The notes beneath the pieces were generated by a model. The model did no database searches and was not told the origin of the DNA. It was given only the letters and a program-made list of their open reading frames with translations. 64,000 nt of DNA from Rhodococcus yunnanensis NBRC 103083 (lineage in GTDB: Bacteria > Actinomycetota > Actinomycetes > Mycobacteriales > Mycobacteriaceae). A program made the translations under genes and the position numbers. Within the stretch, counting starts at the first letter, position 1; each line of letters starts with the position of its first letter. The DNA is taken from the NCBI RefSeq assembly GCF_001895005.1, contig NZ_BCXH01000002.1, positions 372,001-436,000 on the forward strand, given 5' to 3'. Below are positions 1 to 6,665 of this stretch, one piece after another.

Positions 1-612
1 ATCGGCACTCAAAGCGTCGTACGCAGCCTTGATCCGTCCCGCCGCCGAGGAGACCATCGCCTCCCCGCTTGCACTCACCGGATCTTCGGCACCTGCACTC
101 AGCGCATCTCGAGCCCACGCGGCCTGCTCGATCGCGCTCGAGGTGACGAACTGATCGAGGAGGTCCGCAGCGGCTATGCAGGTCTCGTCCGGTACGCCCC
201 CGGATCGAAGCAACGAAAGAATCCGTTCGGTGATGCGTAGCGAATTCGAACCAATTTGCGCATCCGCAAGTGCAACGAGAGCGATGTCGCCATGCGAGGC
301 GAGGACATCGATCTGATCGACCACAACGTGTCGGAGTTGGTCTCGCCACGATCCTTCGACAGCAGTCGGGGTGCGCACGCCGGCCAGAGCGAGATCGTAT
401 GCCGCCTCGACCAGGTCCTTTCGATCGTCGACGTAGACGTACAGAGAAGCGGCGGCTGTGTCGAGCCGCGTCGCAACCTTGCGCATCGACACAGTGGCGA
501 GGCCGTTCTCATCGATGAGTGCAAGCGCGGCCTCGACGATCGCTGAACGGCTGAGCGCGGGTTTTGCCGGTTGTGTGCGAGCCGAACTACGCCCGCTACC
601 AGTTGTGATCAC
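1..612 (-). CDS. TetR-family transcriptional regulator (partial, 3' end outside window)
   Basis: Read by translating the minus strand from the window edge; the frame stays open to position 1, so the C-terminus is missing. The N-terminal region carries a TetR helix-turn-helix (RSAIVEAALALIDENGLATV, then a second helix with MRKVATRL and the SLYVYVDDRKDLV end), followed by an alpha-helical ligand-binding-type domain. The start chosen is GTG at 612; a GTG at 636 is also in frame, and no strong ribosome site separates them. It is divergent from the drug-efflux-type MFS gene at 713, with operator-like repeats in the roughly 100-bp gap, so it probably represses that pump and itself. The inducer is unknown. 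Confidence 0.8.
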   Translation of the reverse strand, partial: MITTGSGRSSARTQPAKPALSRSAIVEAALALIDENGLATVSMRKVATRLDTAAASLYVYVDDRKDLVEAAYDLALAGVRTPTAVEGSWRDQLRHVVVDQIDVLASHGDIALVALADAQIGSNSLRITERILSLLRSGGVPDETCIAAADLLDQFVTSSAIEQAAWARDALSAGAEDPVSASGEAMVSSAAGRIKAAYDALSAD

Positions 613-625
613 CGACTCAGCGTAC

Positions 626-691
626 TTGACGAACACCGTCTGCGACGTACAGTGTTAGTCACGAACACTGTTAGTTCCGACACCGTTAGTC
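626..691 (+). promoter_or_regulatory. Promoter and TetR operator repeats before the MFS gene
   Basis: TTGACG (626-631) and TACAGT (648-653), 16 bp apart, make a plausible sigma-A promoter reading towards the MFS gene. An inverted repeat AGTGTT-N7-AACACT (651-669) overlaps its downstream edge, and a direct repeat ACAC(T/C)GTTAGT occurs at 665-675 and 680-690. Placement between a TetR gene and the gene it probably controls supports an operator. Binding is inferred. Confidence 0.55.
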
Positions 692-712
692 AGCGACCGA
701 GTGAGGACATCG

Positions 713-2080
713 ATGAAAACTCTCGAAGACCGCAGATGGGTCGCCCTATGGGCGGTGCTCTGCGCTGCGGCCATGGACCTGCTGGATGCGACCGTGATGA
801 TCGTGGCAGGACCGTCGGTTCAGGAGGCGTTCGGCTCGAGTGACGCCGTCTTGCTGTGGCTCACCGCCGCGTACACGCTTCCGTTCGGAGTACTCCTGAT
901 CTTGGGTGGGCGCTTCGGTGACCGGTGGGGCCGCCGGAAGATCTTTCTGATCGGAGCTACAGGATTCGTAGTGGCATCGGTATCGTGCGCCCTCGCGCCC
1001 TCGATCGAAGTGCTCCTTGCAGCGCGTGCGCTGCAAGGAGCATTCGGCGCACTTCTCATCCCGCAGGGCTATGGCCTTGTCGGAGCACTGTTCTCGCGCG
1101 AAAAGGAACGCGGGCGGGCCTTCTCGCTGTTCGGACCGGTGAGCGCGATCGCAGGTGTCGGCGGACCGATTCTCGCCGGAGCACTTATCGGGTGGGACGT
1201 CGCGGGAATCGGATGGCGTGCGATCTTCCTCATCAACGTGCCGATCGGCGTGTTCGTGATCGTCGCAGCCGCCGCATGCCTGCCACGGGAAGACGCTCTC
1301 CATAGAGTTCGGATCGATCCGGTCGGTGCTGTCTTGGTTGCCGCTACCGCCGGACTCATCGTGTTCCCGCTGATAGACGGCCCCCAATCCGGCTGGCCGT
1401 GGTGGAGTTTCGCACTTCTGGCTGGTTCAGCGGTCGCAGGATGGGCCCTGACACGGCAGATGCGCAGTAGCCGCGCCCCTATCCTCGAACCGACATTGCT
1501 CGGTAAGCCCGCCTTCGTTGCCGGTCTCGCACTCGCGATCGCGCTTTTCGCCGGCACCGGCGGACTGACTCTTCTCCTCTCGCTCTACCTCCAACTCAGC
1601 AGTGGTGACAGTGCCCTCGACACCGGGCTCGCGCTTGCCCCACTCGCCATCGGCATAGCAATCGGCTCACCGATTGCCGCACAACTCCGCCTTCGATTCG
1701 GCCGACGAGGCCTGCACCTCGGCCTCGTCGTCGAGATCATCGGACTAGCACTACTTGCTTGGGCAGTCGGAGCGGATTCCGGTGCGATCGCGTTCGAACT
1801 GTCCGTGTTCGTCATCGGAATCGGGCAAGGTCTGTTGTTCGGTCCGGTCATCCAGACAATCCTCGGTACCGCCGATACACACGAAATCGGAAGCGCTGCA
1901 GGCGCCATGACGTCGTTGCAACAGATCGCCACCGCACTCGGCATCGCAGTACTCGGCACCATATTCTTCACCGAAACCAACGCGACCACCATGATCGCCG
2001 GCATCGTAGCGGTCATGGCTCTCATGGTCACGGCCGCAATTCTCGTCCTGAGACTTCCTCGCACCACGCCCTCCTTCTGA
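713..2080 (+). CDS. MFS transporter, DHA2 (EmrB/QacA-like) family
   Basis: About 455 residues with an even spread of hydrophobic segments consistent with the 14-helix DHA2 drug:H+ antiporter subfamily. It has the early motif LDATVMIVAGPSVQ in helix 1, LGGRFGDRWGRRK in the first cytoplasmic loop (motif A), and the motif-C region FGPVSAIAGVGGPILAG. The start is ATG at 713 because AGGA lies 5 nt upstream; a GTG at 701 is the alternative. Expected role is inner-membrane proton-driven export of a small toxic compound; the substrate cannot be read from sequence. The divergent TetR gene and the repeats between them suggest substrate-induced expression. The next gene starts 17 bp downstream and is probably co-transcribed. 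Confidence 0.88.
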   Translation: MKTLEDRRWVALWAVLCAAAMDLLDATVMIVAGPSVQEAFGSSDAVLLWLTAAYTLPFGVLLILGGRFGDRWGRRKIFLIGATGFVVASVSCALAPSIEVLLAARALQGAFGALLIPQGYGLVGALFSREKERGRAFSLFGPVSAIAGVGGPILAGALIGWDVAGIGWRAIFLINVPIGVFVIVAAAACLPREDALHRVRIDPVGAVLVAATAGLIVFPLIDGPQSGWPWWSFALLAGSAVAGWALTRQMRSSRAPILEPTLLGKPAFVAGLALAIALFAGTGGLTLLLSLYLQLSSGDSALDTGLALAPLAIGIAIGSPIAAQLRLRFGRRGLHLGLVVEIIGLALLAWAVGADSGAIAFELSVFVIGIGQGLLFGPVIQTILGTADTHEIGSAAGAMTSLQQIATALGIAVLGTIFFTETNATTMIAGIVAVMALMVTAAILVLRLPRTTPSF

Positions 2081-2097
2081 AAGGCACAGCCACCATC

Positions 2098-2739
2098 ATG
2101 TCGAACCAAACGAACCGCATCGTCGTCCTCGGAGCCGGAGGACGCACCGGACGCCTCATCGTCGAGGCGTCACTGCGTGCCGGCCACGACACACTCGCGG
2201 TGGTCCGATCACCCGAACGGGCCGGCCTGGCTCCTCATGACAAGCTCGCGGTAGGTACAGGAGATGCCTCGGACGCGAGGTCACTCGAACGCCTGCTCAG
2301 GACAGGGGACGTCATCATCTCGGCAATCGGTCCCTCCGGCCGAAAGTCGAACGGCCTGTACACAAATGCCGCCAACGCGGTCGTCGATGCCACCGCCGGA
2401 ACGGGTGCCGAGAGGTTCATCGCAATCACCTCGAGTGGCGTCCGTTCCGACGATCCGGGCCACCCGTGGTGGTACCGAAAGCTCCTGCTGCCGTTCATGC
2501 GTAACACCTACTCCGACATGGCAAATATGGAATCGGTTGTGGGTGCCTGCACACTGGATTGGACGTTCGTCCGACCAGGACGGCTCGTGGACCAACCGGC
2601 GACCGGCCACTACCGTGTCGAGAACGGAAGTAATCCGGTCGGCGGCGTGAGCGTTCCTCGGCAAGACGTGGCCGACTTCGTCATCGCCTGCACCGAGGAC
2701 GCCACCTGGAACCGTAAGCATCCCACCATCACTCGATGA
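2098..2739 (+). CDS. NAD(P)-binding SDR-like oxidoreductase (NmrA/BVR-B type)
   Basis: A 213-residue atypical short-chain dehydrogenase. The N-terminal Rossmann motif VLGAGGRTGRLIVEASLRAG (residues about 10-29) fits NAD(P)-binding NmrA-like or biliverdin-reductase-B-like proteins. AERFIAITSSGVRS supplies the conserved strand-4/5 region, and WTFVRPGRLVDQPATG is the usual C-terminal segment of this subfamily. No classical YxxxK pair is evident, as in many family members acting as redox sensors or quinone/flavin reductases. It follows the MFS gene by 17 bp and is likely in the same operon, suggesting a detoxification role alongside export. The substrate is unknown. Confidence 0.82.
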   Translation: MSNQTNRIVVLGAGGRTGRLIVEASLRAGHDTLAVVRSPERAGLAPHDKLAVGTGDASDARSLERLLRTGDVIISAIGPSGRKSNGLYTNAANAVVDATAGTGAERFIAITSSGVRSDDPGHPWWYRKLLLPFMRNTYSDMANMESVVGACTLDWTFVRPGRLVDQPATGHYRVENGSNPVGGVSVPRQDVADFVIACTEDATWNRKHPTITR

Positions 2740-2761
2740 AACAGCAGCGCGCGTCCGAGGC

Positions 2762-3139
2762 TCACTGGACGTAGGTCTCCACGTGAGCACCGGTGACCAC
2801 ACCGACATTGGGCACGATCGTTCCCCACCCCGAGCTGCACGTACCCGATGCCTGACCTGTTGGCCCGAACGAGCTGGTCGACGCGTTGTACGGCCCGACC
2901 GCGTAGAACGGGAAGGCATTGGGGATGCCGTGAAGACCCCAGCACTCGATACTGAGGTAGTACTCTCGCCTGGGCGGAGCGCCGGTGTCGTGGCAGGTAA
3001 CCGACGCGCTGAAAGAATCGTGCGCGACGGCGCAGTCCTGAGGACCGGCAGAGGCAACACCGGAACCGACGATCGACGCGGCGGCCAGACCGGATACGAC
3101 CGCGCTAACTCGTGCTGCAGCAATAAGTTTGCTTCCCAT
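2762..3139 (-). CDS. Small secreted protein of unknown function
   Basis: About 125 residues. A Sec signal peptide is clear: basic start, hydrophobic stretch with ARVSAVVSGLAAASIVGSG, cleavage after ASA. The mature part contains four or more cysteines (QDC, VTCHD, IECWG, SGTCSSG), suggesting disulphides outside the cell. Start ATG 3139 is preferred to GTG 3145, though neither has a strong ribosome site. It is convergent with the SDR gene upstream (22-bp gap). I do not recognise the family; short cysteine-containing exported proteins of this kind are common in Rhodococcus and Nocardia. Confidence 0.7.
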   Translation of the reverse strand: MGSKLIAAARVSAVVSGLAAASIVGSGVASAGPQDCAVAHDSFSASVTCHDTGAPPRREYYLSIECWGLHGIPNAFPFYAVGPYNASTSSFGPTGQASGTCSSGWGTIVPNVGVVTGAHVETYVQ

Positions 3140-3207
3140 AGACACTCATTCGCTGGCGCACGTCAGGACGTTACGACCGACTTGCCGGACATTTACATAC
3201 TCGTCTG

Positions 3208-4014
3208 TCAGAATCCGGGGAACAGCTGTGTGAGCTCGTCGCGAGTCGTCGGTCCGGTGATGTCGAGGAAGTCGCCGGGACGCACACGGCCGTAGACCAG
3301 CCGCGTCAGGATGTCCGTCGTGGCCGTGACGGCAGTGTGCGCAGCGCGGTCGTCGTTGACCCCGATGTGGACCTCGTCGGCGATATCGAGACAATCGTGC
3401 TGACCGTCGTGATGGAGAGAAACGCGACGCGGGGCGAGCTGCTCCCTTGTGGCGTGGTCATGAAAACGGTTGGCAATCATGTCGATTCGCTGCCACACCA
3501 GGTCCAGCTGGCCCACGGTTGCGGACGAATCGTAAGCCACGGCCACATCCCAGCCGTGCAGCGAGTGCTCGGAGAGTCGGTAGCCCAGGTACGTCGTCAG
3601 GTCCATCGGTCCGGCGAAATACGGAATCCGAAGAGACTGCTCCTGATCGGCGGAGATGCTCGTGAGGAGATCGAGGTGGACACTGTCGGCTCGACTCCAC
3701 TCGTCCCGCTGCTCACTCGGGCTCAGCGCGTTCCAGCGGTCCCAGATCGGAACGAGCTCGATTCGCTGCGGGCCTCTCTCGTCGCCGGCGAGGCCGCGAC
3801 GGACCAGATCGGTGCAGATTTCTGCACCACTGCCGAGGTGGGACAGCACCTGAGCCACAGTCCATGCGCCGACGAACGATGGCTGCAGCAGGTCCTCGTC
3901 GCTCAGTTCGCCCGCGAGGCTGCGCAGATCGGTCGAGGCAGCCTGGAGGGCGACCAGCCAGTACCGCGAGGTGCGCTGGGTGTTGTCGGTAGTCGACTTG
4001 TCGGCGTATGACAT
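3208..4014 (-). CDS. Maleylpyruvate isomerase family, mycothiol-dependent (DinB-fold) protein
   Basis: 268 residues with the actinobacterial MDMPI N-terminal domain, a DinB-like four-helix bundle. Motifs are GAWTVAQVLSHLGSGAEI (residues about 49-66, giving a metal-ligand His) and SEHSLHGWDVAVAYD (about 150-165, second His). Family members use a divalent metal and mycothiol, the actinobacterial thiol, for isomerisation or thiol-transfer reactions; most paralogues have no known substrate. The start ATG 4014 has AGGAG just upstream. The downstream domain (after about residue 175) is less conserved. It lies 108 bp downstream of the crotonase and may be read through from it, but this cannot be shown. 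Confidence 0.82.
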   Translation of the reverse strand: MSYADKSTTDNTQRTSRYWLVALQAASTDLRSLAGELSDEDLLQPSFVGAWTVAQVLSHLGSGAEICTDLVRRGLAGDERGPQRIELVPIWDRWNALSPSEQRDEWSRADSVHLDLLTSISADQEQSLRIPYFAGPMDLTTYLGYRLSEHSLHGWDVAVAYDSSATVGQLDLVWQRIDMIANRFHDHATREQLAPRRVSLHHDGQHDCLDIADEVHIGVNDDRAAHTAVTATTDILTRLVYGRVRPGDFLDITGPTTRDELTQLFPGF

Positions 4015-4122
4015 TTTTCTCCTCTGATGAATGGTGTTGCGGTGTCTGCTTACCGATGCCGTCCAGGTTCCGGGTCCGATCTGTCGCCGAATGCACGTGT
4101 CGACGACGCACGTGCGGACCCG

Positions 4123-4881
4123 TCAGCTCTGGTACGGCATGTCGGCGGCGGTGAGGCCTTCGAGTGCCATACCGAACGGGACGTCCTGCACGATCCTCTT
4201 GCGGAGGTTCCGGTTCAGGGTTTGCTTCTGCAGGCTCCGGTAGAGCGCCGGCTTGCCGGCAAGGCCGCGCGCGATCTCGAGGCCACGTTCGACTGCACGG
4301 TCGTGAGCCACCACCTCGCTGACCACGCCCCACTGCAGAGCAGTGTCGGCGTCGATCGACTCGCCGGTCCACAGCAGCCACTTGGCGCGGGCGGTCCCGG
4401 CAATCTCCTCCCAGACGACCTGGACGCCGTCGCCGCCGGTGATGCCGAAGGCGGGGTGCGGGAAGTCACCGTAGGTGGCCTGCTCGGAGGCGATGTGGAT
4501 GTCGGACAACAGCAAGTACTCGGAGTGGATGATCGCCGGGCCGTTCGCGACGCCGATGACAGGAAGGGGCAATTCGACCAGTCGCTGGAGCACCTTGGCA
4601 CCCTCCACGCGGGTCTTCTCCCAGGCCGCAGGCTTGAAGATCTCTCCGAGGCTCGGTCCGTCGATGTCCTTCATGAAGTAGTCGCCGGTACCGGTCAGCA
4701 CCATGGCCTTGTTGTCGCGGTCCAGCGCGATCTGTTCGAGCAGCACCGGGAAGTCCTCGTGGGTCTGGCCGGTGAAAGTGAGCGGTCCACCGTCGGTATG
4801 GAAGCGCACCAGAAGGACGCCGTCCTCATCGCGGGTGATAGCGAAATTCTTGTACTCGGTGAAGTATCCGGGGGTGGTCAT
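4123..4881 (-). CDS. Crotonase-family hydrolase/isomerase, 6-oxocamphor-hydrolase-like
   Basis: 252 residues with the crotonase fold. VLTGTGDYF (about 61-69), VIGVANGPAIIHSEYLLLSD (oxyanion-loop region, about 105-125) and the segment FPHPAFGITGGDGVQVVW resemble Rhodococcus 6-oxocamphor hydrolase (retro-Claisen C-C bond cleavage of cyclic diketones), where a His and an Asp of the equivalent stretch are catalytic; the His in FPHP and Asp in GGDG match. A conventional enoyl-CoA hydratase glutamate pair is not obvious. I therefore favour a beta-diketone hydrolase or relative over beta-oxidation hydratase, from remembered similarity only. It is divergent from the TetR gene at 4997 across three palindromic operators, so expression is probably induced by the substrate. 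Confidence 0.78.
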   Translation of the reverse strand: MTTPGYFTEYKNFAITRDEDGVLLVRFHTDGGPLTFTGQTHEDFPVLLEQIALDRDNKAMVLTGTGDYFMKDIDGPSLGEIFKPAAWEKTRVEGAKVLQRLVELPLPVIGVANGPAIIHSEYLLLSDIHIASEQATYGDFPHPAFGITGGDGVQVVWEEIAGTARAKWLLWTGESIDADTALQWGVVSEVVAHDRAVERGLEIARGLAGKPALYRSLQKQTLNRNLRKRIVQDVPFGMALEGLTAADMPYQS

Positions 4882-4902
4882 GATTTGCCCTCTCGTCGTA
4901 AC

Positions 4903-4977
4903 TGAACAGGTCTGTTCATGCCCTTGAGTGAACAGGTCTGTTCAGTCTTTGTCAACTCGGGTGCACAGACCTGTTCA
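4903..4977. promoter_or_regulatory. Three tandem TetR operators between crotonase and tetR
   Basis: The 16-mer TGAACAGGTCTGTTCA (7-bp arms, 2-bp centre, perfect) occurs at 4903-4918 and 4929-4944. A third copy with one mismatch, TGCACAGACCTGTTCA, lies at 4962-4977. Centre spacings are 26 and 33 bp, roughly whole or half helical turns. The third copy sits about where the -35 of the tetR promoter (TAGGGT near 4985 as -10) should be; the first lies between crotonase promoter and start. This arrangement fits autoregulated repression of both divergent genes. Confidence 0.8.
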
Positions 4978-4996
4978 ATTCGCGTAGGGTGGAACC

Positions 4997-5638
4997 ATGA
5001 CCACCGCGAAGGCTCGTCGTAAGCCGGGGCTCGAGCGGGTTCTGGCAACGGCCGACCGGCTGTTCTACACACGTGGCCTGCATGCGACCGGAGTCGATTT
5101 GATCGCCGCGGAAGCCGACGTCTCGAAGACCACGCTGTACACCTACTTCCGGACCAAGGACGACCTGGTCGCGGCATATCTTCAGGGTCGCAGCAATGCC
5201 TGGCAGAGCCATGTCGCCGACCAACTCGAAGCACGAGGAGGGAATCCGGACGAGAAAGCACTGCTCGTCTTCGACCTGCTCGGCGAGTGGTTCGAGAGCG
5301 ACGACTTTCGTGGCTGCCCGTTCATCAATGCCGAGGCCGAGTCGTCCCCGAACTCGCCGGGCCACATCGTCAACCTCGGGCACCGCGCCTGGGTACGTGA
5401 GCTCTTCGGCAAACTCCTGCGTCCGACAGGTGTCACAAGCCCGAACGACACGCTGGTCTTACAACTCGCAGCTCTCTATGACGGCACCATGACCAGCGCT
5501 CACGCCGAACCTGGACCGCCCTGGGCCCAGGCGGCGCGCGAAGCGGCACGCACTCTCATCAACTCGTTCAGCCCTGACGGGAGTGTGGTGAATCCGGTGC
5601 GTTCACACGATGACCTGAGCCGCGACGGACATCTCTGA
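4997..5638 (+). CDS. TetR/AcrR-family transcriptional repressor
   Basis: 213 residues. The N-terminal HTH spans about residues 10-60: LERVLATADRLFYTRGLHAT, GVDLIAAEADVSKTTLYTYF, RTKDDLVAAYL. The C-terminal ligand-binding half includes RGCPFINAEAES, typical of the subgroup that regulates small oxidoreductase or hydrolase genes. ATG 4997 is only about 7 nt downstream of the likely -10 (TAGGGT), so the mRNA may be leaderless. The three palindromes directly upstream are its most likely binding sites, controlling itself and the divergent crotonase. The inducer is unknown; the crotonase's substrate or product is the natural candidate. Confidence 0.9.
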   Translation: MTTAKARRKPGLERVLATADRLFYTRGLHATGVDLIAAEADVSKTTLYTYFRTKDDLVAAYLQGRSNAWQSHVADQLEARGGNPDEKALLVFDLLGEWFESDDFRGCPFINAEAESSPNSPGHIVNLGHRAWVRELFGKLLRPTGVTSPNDTLVLQLAALYDGTMTSAHAEPGPPWAQAAREAARTLINSFSPDGSVVNPVRSHDDLSRDGHL

Positions 5639-5797
5639 CCGCGGCGCGCTGTTTCGCGTACGCAGACGCGTGTCCAGTATTACCGGTTGCATACGGTTGA
5701 ATTGCCGTGCTTGAACTGCGGTTAACTTTCATTACGCACCGGGCGTTCATTCCTCCGTTTGCCGGCGCGCACGTGGACTTGTGCAATCGGCAGAGAT

Positions 5798-6418
5798 CTA
5801 GTCCGATGCTGACCCACTGCTCAAAAGCCTCGAAAGACCGCCGAACAGGTCATCGAGGAGTCCTGCCGTGCCGTTTCCTGTCGCCGGGACGGCGACGTCG
5901 AGGTTCCCGCTGAGGTAGAAATCCTGCCAGGCATCACCGGTCAGACCGAAACCCTCCGAGGTGACGTTGAGGTGTAGCTTCTGGCTGGGACGCGCGAGTG
6001 TACCGAATTCCGGCACCCTGAATTCGGTGATGGTGAAGTCACCCGATGCGCGGGAAGGAATTGTGCCCCGCAGTACGGAACCGGCTGCGGTGGTGAAGGC
6101 CAACTCGGTCCCGTTTGGTGTGCCGCCGTAGTAGACGTGGCCGTTGACTGCGTTGAACCCCGCGGTATGCCCGGCGTCGAAGTAGCCGTTTCTCTCGCAC
6201 CGTGTGCCTTCTCGGCTGAAGAGTTGGTATCGATAACAGTTCCCGGCCGAGTGGTCGCCGTAGCCGTCGTTCAGGCGGATATGAGTGTTGAAGTACTTCG
6301 ACACGGCGGTCGACTGTATTGGTTCCGCAACCGCTGTCGCGGCGGGTGCTACCAGGGAGTTGGCTATCGCGGCAACGATGATGGTAGCGGCAGCAATAAA
6401 GCGGAATCGACCATTCAC
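5798..6418 (-). CDS. Secreted protein of unknown function
   Basis: 206 residues starting at GTG 6418, with AGGAG 7 nt upstream. A signal peptide covers about residues 1-32 (basic start, FIAAATIIVAAIANSLV, AVAEP cleavage region). The mature domain has two cysteines close together (NCYRYQ and TRCERN) and many Gly, Thr and aromatic residues, suggesting a beta-rich extracellular fold; the tail ends in a short Gly/Leu/Ser stretch. No catalytic motif is recognised. It is divergent from the large secreted protein at 6666, and both are probably exported, so they may share a function or regulation. The 159 bp between it and the TetR gene show no clear terminator. Confidence 0.75.
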   Translation of the reverse strand: MNGRFRFIAAATIIVAAIANSLVAPAATAVAEPIQSTAVSKYFNTHIRLNDGYGDHSAGNCYRYQLFSREGTRCERNGYFDAGHTAGFNAVNGHVYYGGTPNGTELAFTTAAGSVLRGTIPSRASGDFTITEFRVPEFGTLARPSQKLHLNVTSEGFGLTGDAWQDFYLSGNLDVAVPATGNGTAGLLDDLFGGLSRLLSSGSASD

Positions 6419-6665
6419 GGGAGTCTCCTAGGCGAAATTGTGTTCGGGGAAGTATTCGTCGATGCCGTTCGACATGGCCATTTTGCTTACAACTGCATAT
6501 TTTTTGCATACTCCCCGCTCGATTACTGGTGCCGGATGCACGCGCCCCCACAAGCAACTTCCCTGGCCATCGGGCGCATCTTTGCAAAATGTTTGCACTC
6601 GCGGTTTAGATTCGGCGTCGGCTCGACCACCGTCGCCGCCTACACTCGTTCGAGGAGATACCGCG

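Noticed and set aside
4123..4881. Plain enoyl-CoA hydratase (beta-oxidation) call
   Set aside because: The two catalytic glutamates expected of hydratases are not evident, while the His and Asp positions of 6-oxocamphor hydrolase are present.
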